Shown here piece by piece: positions 18,747-25,924 of a stretch of 59,440 nt of DNA (position 1 is its first letter; every line of letters starts with the position of its first letter). The stretch is taken from NCBI RefSeq assembly GCF_003426025.1, contig NZ_QJSH01000017.1:1-59440 (forward strand). Reading direction: 5' to 3'. The stretch comes from Paraliobacillus quinghaiensis. GTDB lineage: Bacteria > Bacillota > Bacilli > Bacillales > Amphibacillaceae. The translations under genes and the position numbers were made by a program. The notes below the pieces were generated by a model. It made no database searches. It was given only the letters and a program-made list of their open reading frames with translations, and was not told the origin of the DNA.

Positions 18747-19225
18747 ATGAGTAAATAATATTTACAACTACAGAGATAAAGTCACTTCAACAAAATCCAA
18801 ATGTGCAACGTGTCAGTGAACGATCTTGACGAAGGGTTAAATAAACAAAAAGAACACGTTAATACAGAAAATGATACAGACTATAATAAATTTGAAGTTG
18901 AATTAGTACAACCATATCGCGGTGACACAATTTCTGTGATATATCAGGGCAACCGTCAATGTATAAGATTTTTGCTGGCAGATAGTTCTGAGACATCTCA
19001 TGCGTATCTATGCGAACAATCATATAGATGAGAAGCAAAATAATTAACAAGAAATTCGGCAGTAAATTCCAAAAAGATTGAATTAGAATTTGATATTGAT
19101 CCAAATAGGGATAAATATGGTCGATTATTGGTATGTTTACGTTGATAGAGAAATGATACAGGCAGACTTATTAACGAAAAGTCTTACTAGAGTAGCTTTT
19201 GTTTACCCACCGAACTCTCATTGAA
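18747..19225 (+). pseudogene. Thermonuclease (micrococcal nuclease-like) pseudogene
   Basis: Remnant of a secreted/surface nuclease of the staphylococcal nuclease family. Conserved blocks lie in order but in broken frames: VELVQPYRGDTISVIYQG and RFLLADSSETSHA (18888-19006), then KIELEFDIDPNRDKYGRLL (about 19075-19130), then MIQADLLTKSLTRVAFVYPP (19154-19215). These match the family's metal/phosphate-binding strand, the Arg-containing loop and the C-terminal helices. Several stops and frameshifts interrupt it, and the likely start (GGGAGTAGGG before ATG 18747) runs into a stop after three codons. No active product is expected. Confidence 0.75.
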
Positions 19226-19289
19226 AATTATGTTAAAATGGATTTCACCCGGAACTTAGGACTTAAAAATAACAATGACACTCTAATAA

Positions 19290-19677
19290 AATTACCCAAA
19301 TCGGACAATTGAATATAACGACAATCGAATAAGTGAATTTATCGCTCAGTGGAGTAGAACTAGGTCTAAATGACTGGCATTGTCACCATAAGAATCCGTA
19401 TCATCTTTCAAAAGATGATTCATTCTCTAATCTAGTAATACTGCATGAATCGGTCCACAGAATAGTACACATGAAAGACAATGATAAAATTATAGCATTA
19501 ATAAAAATCTTAAATCTTTCCAAAAAGTAAATAGAAAAACTTAACGAACTTCGATTACAGTGTCATAATAAAGCAGTTTGAATGAATTGGATTAGTTGGA
19601 ACGCTTATGCGGTGAAAGTCGCATGTACGGTGTGAACCGGGGGAAAAGGGAGATAACTTCTAACCCATACCTATCCG
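19290..19677 (+). pseudogene. 3' remnant of a group II intron (maturase HNH end plus domains V-VI)
   Basis: The protein fragments NRISEFIAQWSRTRS and DWHCHHKNPYHLS...LVILHESVHRIVHM are the C-terminal HNH endonuclease part of a group II intron reverse transcriptase, split by a frameshift or stop near 19374. After it lies intron RNA: a domain V-like hairpin ATGCGGTGAAAGTCGCATGTACGG (about 19598-19640) and a domain VI-like segment ending CCCATACCTATCC. The 5' intron, the reverse transcriptase domain and the catalytic AGC of domain V are missing or altered, so it is a dead fragment. Confidence 0.75.
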
Positions 19678-19847
19678 TATGAAGAAACGATTACAAATTA
19701 TGAGTTGAAATTTTATTAAAGTGTAAACAAAAATCTTGAGTGAAAACACTAAGGATTTTATTGTTCAAATGGAGGTTTTATCTATATAGTGTAACATTTG
19801 CATTTGAACTACGTCTAAATATTGAATGTATAAAAGGAGGCTCGATT

Positions 19848-20381
19848 GTGACAAGTGAAAAACAAAGAGAAGCAGATATTTGTGAATGTTATGAGAGGTA
19901 CGGGGATGCTATTTTCAAATACATACTCGTAATGATACAAGATTATCAACAAGCAGAGGATTTGACTCAGGAAACATTTCTTAAAGCCTACAGTTTCTAT
20001 GACACCTTTAACCATAAATCATCGAAAAAAACATGGCTGTTTAGTGTGGCTCGTAATACTACTATCGATTATATAAGGAGAAGAAAACCTCTGTGGTTAA
20101 TCAAAGAATTATTAATTTTAAGAAAAGAAGAAGCACCCTTACCTGAAGAGTTAGTGATAATAAAGGAAGATGTACAGGACCTTTATCAAGTATTAGGGAA
20201 AATGAAATCCAAACATAAAGAAGTCATTATACTTAGAAAAATCAAAGGATTCACCATAAGAGAAACAGCCGAAATATTAGATTGGTCAGAAGGAAAAGTT
20301 CGAACAACCTTATTTCGAGCAATGTCAGAACTTCAAACTCGACTAATTAAGGAGGGATTTGTAAATGAAAAGACTATTTGA
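19848..20381 (+). CDS. ECF-type RNA polymerase sigma factor (transposon cargo)
   Basis: Sigma-70 family ECF factor of 177 residues. Region 2 is at about 15-85 (AEDLTQETFLKAYSF, KTWLFSVARNTTIDYIRR) and region 4 at about 120-170 (IRETAEILDWSEGKVRTTLFRA). The GTG at 19848 is preferred: AAAGGAGG lies 8 bases upstream, and the 36 in-frame codons before it do not look like sigma sequence. It overlaps the next gene by 17 bases, so it is coupled to its presumed anti-sigma factor. The promoter it recognises is unknown; I found no shared ECF motif ahead of the three secreted-protein genes of the cargo. Confidence 0.88.
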   Translation: MTSEKQREADICECYERYGDAIFKYILVMIQDYQQAEDLTQETFLKAYSFYDTFNHKSSKKTWLFSVARNTTIDYIRRRKPLWLIKELLILRKEEAPLPEELVIIKEDVQDLYQVLGKMKSKHKEVIILRKIKGFTIRETAEILDWSEGKVRTTLFRAMSELQTRLIKEGFVNEKTI

Positions 20382-21012
20382 TAACGAGTGGGATAACAGC
20401 AATAGTTTGAAAACAATGGATGACAATATGTATTGGGACCATAGTCGAAAACAACAATTGGGTGATTCGATTAGAAAAGAAATTCGTAAAACTTATCACA
20501 TTAAAAAAATCCAAAGGAATATGGTTTATTTAACAAGCTTGGCTGTATTTGTAACCATTCTATTCATCGGTTATCAATCAATTGCTTCATATATTGCCAA
20601 TCATAATGCTGATGATTCTCATGAATTTATAGCAAGTACAGAAAATGAGAACCAGGCAACAACCAATCAAATTGAAGAAAAAAATAGTGAAATTGCCAAA
20701 TTAACAGAAGAGTTGGAAGAAGAAAAAAAGAAAGTAGAAGAACTTCAGAAAACATTAGAAGAATCCGAGCATCCATATTACGTGAATGAAGACCCCGAGG
20801 TTCGTTCAGAAGATAACGAAAGACTAAGTTCCTATGCGTTTATCATCAAAGGTATCGCTAATCGTATAGCGCATATTGATGGACTTATGAAAGAAGGTCA
20901 ATATAACGAACAACAACTTGACATATTGAAAAGAGAACGAGAATATGTTTGGCAACTGTGGAATGACTGGAAAGATAAGCAAAAAGAATTGATGGATAAA
21001 GTGGAGAATTAG
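20365..21012 (+). CDS. Putative membrane anti-sigma factor with coiled-coil ectodomain
   Basis: Product of 215 residues coupled to the ECF sigma gene (17-base overlap, AAGGAGG before its ATG). A cytoplasmic segment of about 50 residues (basic, no zinc-finger Cys) is followed by one transmembrane helix (about 53-73). The outside part has a strong coiled coil (about 98-134, EEKNSEIAKLTEELEEEKKK) and a C-terminal helical block around QQLDILKREREYVWQLW. Position, size and topology indicate an anti-sigma factor, though no standard domain is seen. The C-terminal block resembles that of the secreted protein at 22489. Confidence 0.7.
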   Translation: MKRLFDNEWDNSNSLKTMDDNMYWDHSRKQQLGDSIRKEIRKTYHIKKIQRNMVYLTSLAVFVTILFIGYQSIASYIANHNADDSHEFIASTENENQATTNQIEEKNSEIAKLTEELEEEKKKVEELQKTLEESEHPYYVNEDPEVRSEDNERLSSYAFIIKGIANRIAHIDGLMKEGQYNEQQLDILKREREYVWQLWNDWKDKQKELMDKVEN

Positions 21013-21136
21013 TTAGGCTTGGATTGCTTATGAATTAAGAAAGGCATTTAGTTCATTCTTTTTAATGCTAAGCCTTCTTTAGATGATGGGCGAGCATTAG
21101 TTGACAGAACAATAAATTTCAGGAGGATAGATAAAT

Positions 21137-21372
21137 ATGAGTGAACCCTTAAGAATCTACATCGGACTAATAATAGTCATTCCGTTGTGTTTCTAACAAA
21201 GGTATTGGTAAGAGATTCTGGAGGACTAAGTGCCGTTCTATGTTTTTTTTCTTTAATTTCAACCCATTTAGTTGTTAATAAAATTCAAAGCTCTTTACTA
21301 TTGGGGAGGATTGTTCAAAAAGGTGAAACAATCATTATACTGATGGCTTTCTTTCTTTCGTCTGGTTGTTGA
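21137..21372 (+). pseudogene. Broken small membrane-protein gene
   Basis: AGGAGG precedes ATG 21137, which opens MSEPLRIYIGLIIVIPLCF and stops after 19 codons. The next frame continues directly with FLTKVLVRDSGGLSAVLCFF and two more hydrophobic stretches up to 21372. A frameshift near 21187-21195 probably split a small membrane protein of about 80 residues. Family not recognised. It follows the sigma/anti-sigma pair on the same strand and may have belonged to that operon. Confidence 0.5.
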
Positions 21373-21562
21373 ATCTATTGAAACAATGAAATTACAAGAG
21401 CAACAGATTTCCAAAGGATAAATTATACCAGTGTATATGCTAAACTATTCTTGTCCTCCATTGGACATGCCTCCTTCTTTAGTGAGATTTGGTGGTCGGG
21501 AAACCAACCTTATCTTACCATGAAGAGAGGCTTTTTTTTACCCCACGCTAGAAGCTCTATGG

Positions 21563-21637
21563 AACCCCCGGCATAGCCAGGGGTTTTCAAAGACCATAAT
21601 AAGTAGAATCTCAGCTCAGTGAACTGAGATTCTTTTT
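21563..21637 (+). terminator. Two hairpins between convergent cargo genes
   Basis: The first hairpin (21563-21585, AACCCC / GGGGTT around CGGCATAGCCA) has a weak T-tail. The second (21605-21637) pairs AGAATCTCAG with CTGAGATTCT and is followed by TTTTTAA, a good plus-strand terminator. A weaker hairpin at 21469-21540 (GCCTCCTTCTT / GAAGAGAGGC with eight T) precedes them. Together they separate the sigma operon from the convergent peptidase gene. Confidence 0.65.
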
Positions 21638-21692
21638 AACCTAACAGAGTGTTTGATATCAAGATGATTTGCCTCATAATATTTCTGAAGTG

Positions 21693-22478
21693 TTACCAAG
21701 GTGTATGGTAGTCGCCTTCCATAAGCTCTCTCCAAGTATTTGATCCCACAATACCATCACTGTATAGTCCATGATCTGATTGGAAATTTTCCGCGTCAGA
21801 AACATCTCCACTTCCATAATAACCAGATTTATACGGTGAATATCCATGGTAATGCAAAGCCATCTCTAGGGTAAATACATATGGATTTTTGGCGCCACTG
21901 TATAGTGTCGGAAACCCTCCAGAAGTAGTTCGAGTATCAGCATGTATTGCTCCTGATTTAGTATAAGCATAAGTAAATCCCCACACTTCCTCAGCACGCC
22001 AAGCCCAACTGCCCTCACTTCCACTCGGTACCCGAGGATCTATAGCCATTCCTGATTGATGTTGTGAATATAATGCAGCACTACTACCAATACTTCTATT
22101 ATGATATGGGTCTCTCATTCCACTAAGTACTGTAATAGGACCCTTTTCATTTCTCATTTTTGTAAAAGCTTCTAAAAATCTTGTCGAAGTAATGACATAA
22201 TTTGTGTAAAGTTTTTTATTGTTCGAACTCCAGCTTGCGTGTTCACGTACATATAAACCTGTAGTTAATTGATCAGAACCTTTAAGAATTTGTAAAGACC
22301 AATTAGATGTTGCTTCATCAAAAATCCATACTTTAAAATCCAAGTTATTTAAATCGCTCCGATAATTTACATATTTAGGATAAGTAGCATTAGTACCATT
22401 GTGATGCGCAAACCCTACTGATGAAAATAAAGATATAAAAAGAATAGCAGTTAACATAGTTATAACAATTTTTTTCAT
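21693..22478 (-). CDS. Secreted M15-family peptidase with peptidoglycan-binding domain
   Basis: Probable zinc D,D- or L,D-peptidase acting on cell-wall peptides. The 261 residues begin with a signal peptide (about 1-24, ends GFAHH). The M15 motif SxHxxGxAxD is present as SQHQSGMAID near residue 140, with the later zinc His probably in GAIHADTR near 179; a SGMRDPYHN loop precedes it as in the family. The C-terminal ~65 residues are a PG_binding_1 domain (AENFQSDHGLYSDGIVGSNTWREL). It lies 10 bases after the gene at 22489 on the same strand, so the two form an operon. Confidence 0.8.
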   Translation of the reverse strand: MKKIVITMLTAILFISLFSSVGFAHHNGTNATYPKYVNYRSDLNNLDFKVWIFDEATSNWSLQILKGSDQLTTGLYVREHASWSSNNKKLYTNYVITSTRFLEAFTKMRNEKGPITVLSGMRDPYHNRSIGSSAALYSQHQSGMAIDPRVPSGSEGSWAWRAEEVWGFTYAYTKSGAIHADTRTTSGGFPTLYSGAKNPYVFTLEMALHYHGYSPYKSGYYGSGDVSDAENFQSDHGLYSDGIVGSNTWRELMEGDYHTPW

Positions 22479-22488
22479 AGTCTACCTC

Positions 22489-23022
22489 CTATTTATGGTT
22501 ATGGTCTGAATCAACTAAACCATATTGCTCCATCACTTTGACTGTTTCGTTTTTCTTCTCAAGCCATAAGTCAAATAGAGTGTCTCTTTCTTTTACTAGT
22601 TGATTTCGTTGTGCTTCTGTAAGATTTCCCTTACTTAATTCCTTTTCTACCTTACGGATATCCTTAGCTACTTTCTTTTCTTCCTTAACGTATGAATTAA
22701 TTTTCTCTTCTTTTTTATTTTTTGCAGGAAAATTCCACCAATCATCTCTTCTTTCTTTTATATCTTCTGGTTTTCTATTTTCTTTAACTACATCTAATGC
22801 AGTTCTACCATTAAGATCTTCAGAATGAGCAATGATTTTTACTCCCTCTTTTTCCATTTTTTCAAGAATAGGTTTATCTATAAATTTTTGATTTTTATCG
22901 GTGCTACTTTCTTGTGAAGTTGCATCTTGATTACTTTGGGTGTTGTCTGGGTTTGCTAATACAACTGAAGAAAGTACACTCATTAAAAGTATCGTAGTAA
23001 TTGATATTATTCTTAGTTTCAT
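22489..23022 (-). CDS. Secreted charged helical protein, partner of the M15 peptidase
   Basis: Family not recognised. The 177 residues start with a signal peptide (about 1-23, ends VVLANPD). A low-complexity Asn/Gln/Ser stretch is followed by a lysine- and glutamate-rich body ending in predicted helices. The segment PILEKMEKEGVKIIAHSEDL and a WW-containing RRDDWWNFPAK are distinctive. The C-terminal part (KGNLTEAQRNQLVKERDTLF then DLW) aligns without gaps to the C-terminal ectodomain of the cargo anti-sigma factor at 20365. It is the first gene of a two-gene operon with the M15 peptidase, with AAAGGAG before the ATG. Confidence 0.7.
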   Translation of the reverse strand: MKLRIISITTILLMSVLSSVVLANPDNTQSNQDATSQESSTDKNQKFIDKPILEKMEKEGVKIIAHSEDLNGRTALDVVKENRKPEDIKERRDDWWNFPAKNKKEEKINSYVKEEKKVAKDIRKVEKELSKGNLTEAQRNQLVKERDTLFDLWLEKKNETVKVMEQYGLVDSDHNHK

Positions 23023-23246
23023 ATTATTTTAGCTCCTTTATAATTTATTTTTATATGTGAAAGTTGGCCAGAGTCTATCATCAAAAAAAGTTCCATAAAA
23101 TGCATCTTAACTGTCGATAGACGATGGTCAGGAGACTTTTGGTCTTCTTCCAGCCAAACATCCTGCCTCCAAGCTTCGGTAATGTAACCGTTGTGTTCTT
23201 GAAGGATTTTTCTCCCAAGTAATTGAAATAAACTTACATGATGTTC

Positions 23247-23378
23247 TTAAGGTTCATACGGTAAATCAACATCAATAACAGTGCTCTCGCCTTTGTCCAA
23301 AGCTACTGATTCTGATTCTGAAAACTCAGATATTCCTAGTAAAGCCACAAGTATTAATATCGCTGATAAATTCTTTAT
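23247..23378 (-). pseudogene. Relic of a small secreted protein with an ATA start
   Basis: On the minus strand GGAGG at the normal distance precedes ATA, then 42 sense codons: a signal peptide-like KNLSAILILVALLGISEFS and a short acidic tail ending VIDVDLPYEP. ATA is a very rare start, so this is most simply a gene whose ATG mutated. Downstream to about 23050, another frame gives protein-like sequence (KNTTVTLPKLGGRMFGWKKT), suggesting a frameshifted longer protein. Not recognised. Confidence 0.35.
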
Positions 23379-23454
23379 CTAACCACCTCCCTAAACCAGG
23401 TATTATTAAACTTATTATGAAATTTATGTAAATTATATTATACTGGTTTGTCAA

Positions 23455-23885
23455 CAATAAATCAAACAATTTTTTAAGGGTGTGTTTCGATAGGAAACTG
23501 GACTTACACAGCCAAGTGTGCCGTGCATTCGTAAATTATTGTAACAATGGACGTAATCAAAAAGTTCAAGGCCGAGCTGTTCAGGGGTGTTAAAGTGCCC
23601 TTCCATTTATCAATTCATTTTTAGTATCTTAAATGTTTATTTGGATAAATCCAGTAAAAAGCAAACATAGTTCCATTGCTTTCCTACGCGAACATAGGTT
23701 AAATCACTCACTAATACGGACATCGATTCATCGACATCAAAGTTCCTGTCTAACAGATTTTGAACATCTTCATCATTTGGTTGTGTGATCATAGGTTTAA
23801 AGGTTGGTTGTGCATAGGGTGACTGCTGGCACGATGTTATTGAGCTAACGAGCAGGCGCGACAAGTTCTGTAATAAGCGTTTCAA
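23455..23885 (-). pseudogene. IS3-family transposase OrfB relic, internally deleted
   Basis: On the minus strand the rve-domain segment NLLDRNFDVDESMSVLVSDL then TYVRVGKQWNYVCFLLDLS (23640-23775) is followed, after an internal deletion, by the C-terminal end EGHFNTPEQLGLELFDYVHC then YNNLRMHGTLGCVSPVSYR (about 23480-23600). Both match the IS3/IS150-type OrfB. The middle of the catalytic domain, the N terminus and OrfA are missing. Confidence 0.75.
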
Positions 23886-23907
23886 GCGTGAAATACAGGG
23901 AACTCAC

Positions 23908-24057
23908 TAGATGGATTCACGTGAACAAGCTAAACGAAGCATATTTACTTATATTATGACCTTTTATAATTATAAACGTATTCATTCAGCTATTAATTAT
24001 ATGTCACCATTACAGTATGAGAAAATGTATATTCAACAGTTAAAAACAACTGCATAA
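23908..24057 (+). pseudogene. C-terminal fragment of a second IS3-family transposase
   Basis: Plus-strand fragment SREQAKRSIFTYIMTFYNY then KRIHSAINYMSPLQYE is the conserved end of an IS3-family OrfB. It points the opposite way to the relic at 23455-23885 and differs in sequence, so it comes from another IS. A TAG breaks the frame just upstream at about 23910. Confidence 0.75.
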
Positions 24058-24071
24058 GTAGAATTTAATAC

Positions 24072-24117
24072 CCTCTCCATTGACGGAAGGGGAAATGCCC
24101 TTCCGTCAATGGAGAGG
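24072..24117. repeat. Perfect 20-bp inverted repeat with 6-base loop
   Basis: CCTCTCCATTGACGGAAGGG (24072-24091) and its exact complement (24098-24117) enclose GAAATG. It is GC-richer than the surroundings and has no T-run on either side, so it is not an ordinary terminator. It lies just past an IS3 fragment, and an IS-end-like TGTGTCCAATTTCTTGACA follows at about 24160. Confidence 0.8.
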
Positions 24118-24630
24118 CCAGCAAGCGAAGCGCGGTAGAAGCTTTAGTGATATTCAACATTTTGTGTGTCCAATTTCTTGACATAGATCCAACCCTTACC
24201 AATGATAAAGAAGCAATGAGAAAGGTATTAATGGGAGAAGCTCCTTTAAGTGAACTTACGAAAGATTTACTTTAATGATAATACTTATGCAGTTGTTTAA
24301 CTTATCGTATAAATTACATGATTTATCAATGTAAAATTAGTAGTTCAAATATTAGATATTACATAACTTATAAAAACTAAACAAATTGTTGTTTCTCCTG
24401 AAAAAGGAAAACTGTCACTTGCTCGCTTAGAAAAAGATGTTCTAGAAGAAGCAAAAAAAATTAGTACAAGCCTTGTTTGTAAATAAATGGGTGGGAGTTT
24501 GCACATTACACTAGATTTTGTCTGAAAATCAGTTCCAATGAGTATTAGAAGTATATGCAGGTTGTGAATTTTTTGATCAAACTTTTTTACAAATCTACAT
24601 CTGGTAATTGTCAAACTTCTAAACAACAAC
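24118..24630. other. Decayed cargo DNA next to the right end
   Basis: No intact gene. Two protein-like scraps are visible on the plus strand: DPTLTNDKEAMRKVLMGEAP up to a stop near 24275, and QIVVSPEKGKLSLARLEKDV followed by LEEAKKIS up to a stop near 24486. Neither is recognised. An IS-end-like motif lies near 24160. The region is probably the product of repeated insertions and deletions beside the transposon end. Confidence 0.4.
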
Positions 24631-24755
24631 ATATGACATATTAAGCTAGATATGCTACGATAAATGACATTTAATATCAAAATTTATGACATCTTTAAAT
24701 GAGGAAAATGTATGTTTTCATAGTGAATTTATGACAAAACATATTAAAATTCACA
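24631..24755 (-). repeat. Transposon right end with TnsB-type binding sites
   Basis: Four copies of the same motif in reverse orientation (ATGACA core): 24631-24648, 24662-24681, 24683-24700 and 24731-24755, packed into about 125 bases. The dense right end and sparse left end reproduce the asymmetry known for Tn7. The outermost copy contains the terminal repeat. Confidence 0.8.
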
Positions 24756-24760
24756 TAAAA
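24756..24760. repeat. Right copy of the 5-bp target-site duplication (TAAAA)
   Basis: TAAAA immediately after the right terminal repeat (ends CACA at 24755), matching 8777-8781. The A/T content makes some chance match possible, but both terminal repeats abut it exactly. Confidence 0.92.
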
Positions 24761-24787
24761 AAACAATTTTAAATAAATTTTGACGAA

Positions 24788-24832
24788 AATAACCTCTTCG
24801 GCTGTGAGCCTAATAAGAGGTTATTTTTTTGT
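24788..24832 (+). terminator. Chromosomal terminator, original glmS terminator displaced by the transposon
   Basis: AATAACCTCTT pairs with AAGAGGTTATT, followed by seven T; an inner GGCT/AGCC tightens the loop. It lies 33 bases outside the right end of the element. Before insertion it would have been about 60 bases after the glmS stop. The A-run on the other side lets it also serve the convergent maa remnant. Confidence 0.8.
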
Positions 24833-24838
24833 TAGTAT

Positions 24839-25264
24839 TTAACTGTAATCAAGTTTTTTTATAATTTTTGCTGGATTACCACCTACTACTACATTCTCTA
24901 GCACATCTTTAGTTACTACAGCACCTGATGCGATAACTGCATTATCTCCTACTTTGACACCAGGATTTATTATTGCGCTACCACCAATCCATACATTATC
25001 TCCAAAAGTTATTGGTTGAGCGTATTCTTTACCTGAATTTCGTTCAGTTGGATTAAGTGGATGTGTTGCAGTATAAATTTGCGCACCAGGTGCAAGCATA
25101 CAATTATCTCCAAATCGTACTTCACATACCTCTAAAATGGTGCAGTCAAAGTTGGCAAAAAAGTTTTCACCTACATATGTATTGTATCCATAATCAAAAC
25201 GTATATTTGGTTCCATATATACGTTCTCTCCAGTTGCACCGAGTAAATCTTTTAGTAATTTCAC
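24839..25264 (-). pseudogene. maa: Maltose/galactoside O-acetyltransferase, N-terminally truncated
   Basis: Left-handed beta-helix acetyltransferase that moves an acetyl group from acetyl-CoA to a sugar. The 141 residues begin at [19 protein letters not shown], which in full-length Maa/LacA (about 185 residues) is internal, so about 45 N-terminal residues are missing. The hexapeptide repeats are intact ([20 protein letters not shown]), with catalytic His in ATHPL. The GTG at 25264 is preceded directly by a stop codon in frame and has no Shine-Dalgarno. A remnant is the best reading, though a short product cannot be excluded. Confidence 0.75.
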
Positions 25265-25335
25265 TTATGTTTAACTCATTTACAATTTGGTAAAAAGATT
25301 AATGTAAAAGGAATTCTTATTTGGAGGTGGTTTTC

Positions 25336-25773
25336 ATGGCAAATCTATTTCCAAGCAAACGCGACTTTACCGGTTGGTTACCAGATGTCTTTAATAACAA
25401 TCGTAATGGAGATTCCTTATTTGGACAAAAATTTGGTCTACAAATGCCTAAGGTAGATGTGAAAGATAAGGGTGATCATTACGAAATTGATGCAGATCTA
25501 CCTGGATTTACTAAAAATGATGTTGTTGTCGAGTACCAGGATAACTACTTGACTATTCAAGGCAAAAAAGAAGATTCTTTTGAAGATAAAGATGATGATA
25601 ACTATGTACGTCGTGAACGTTCCTATGGGTCATTCCAGCGTAGCTTTTACGTCGGAAATATCGATGAACAAGACATCAATGGTAACTTTGAAAATGGTTT
25701 GCTGAAGTTAGACGTACCTAAATCAAAAGATGAACTTGAGGGTTCTTCAGGTTATCGAATTAACTTAAAATAA
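25336..25773 (+). CDS. Small heat-shock protein Hsp20
   Basis: ATP-independent holdase chaperone that forms cytosolic oligomers and protects unfolding proteins. The 145 residues contain an alpha-crystallin domain at about 38-135: KVDVKDKGDHYEIDADLPGF, the NYLTIQGK strand, and the conserved FENGLLKLDVPK near the C terminus. The ATG at 25336 is chosen because GGAGGTGG lies 8 bases upstream; the earlier in-frame TTG is part of that site. It stands alone with its own terminator. No CIRCE or CtsR operator was seen upstream. Confidence 0.92.
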   Translation: MANLFPSKRDFTGWLPDVFNNNRNGDSLFGQKFGLQMPKVDVKDKGDHYEIDADLPGFTKNDVVVEYQDNYLTIQGKKEDSFEDKDDDNYVRRERSYGSFQRSFYVGNIDEQDINGNFENGLLKLDVPKSKDELEGSSGYRINLK

Positions 25774-25785
25774 TAAGGAAAACGG

Positions 25786-25820
25786 GGCAGAAGTGCGATG
25801 CTTCTGTCCTTTTAGTTTTT
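25786..25820 (+). terminator. Terminator after hsp20
   Basis: GGCAGAAG pairs with CTTCTGTC around TGCGATG, followed by CTTTTAGTTTTT. It begins 12 bases after the stop. Confidence 0.65.
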
Positions 25821-25859
25821 AAAAAATGGAAAGTGTGAGTACTGTAATTATCGTTATTA

Positions 25860-25924
25860 GGTAGTGCCACTTCCCGATTTATGTTGAATTCATTCGACAA
25901 AATACGGGAAGTGACAGGCACCTA
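25860..25924. repeat. REP-like stem-loop between convergent genes
   Basis: GTAGTGCCACTTCCCG (from 25861) and CGGGAAGTGACAGGCACCTAC (25904-25924) form an imperfect stem with a 27-base loop. A partial copy of the outer motif (AGTGCCTGTCA) occurs at about 32106. Similar dispersed stem-loops are common in Bacillaceae genomes. It overlaps the end of the minus-strand VOC gene. Confidence 0.55.

Larger units (their letters stand above)
8782..24755. mobile_element. Complete Tn7-like transposon at attTn7
   Basis: Both ends are visible. The left end starts TGTGAATTTTAATAT at 8782; the right end finishes with the exact reverse complement at 24755. The 5-bp direct repeat TAAAA flanks it (8777-8781 and 24756-24760). 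The element is 15,974 bp and lies 25 bp after the glmS stop, the classic Tn7 site. tnsA, tnsB, tnsC and two tniQ-family genes read inward from the left end. The right half is cargo, with several decayed genes. Intact ends and transposition genes suggest it could still be mobile. Confidence 0.95.

Noticed and set aside
19740-19847. Longer start for the cargo ECF sigma factor
   Set aside because: The 36 extra codons are not sigma-like and a strong AAAGGAGG precedes GTG 19848.
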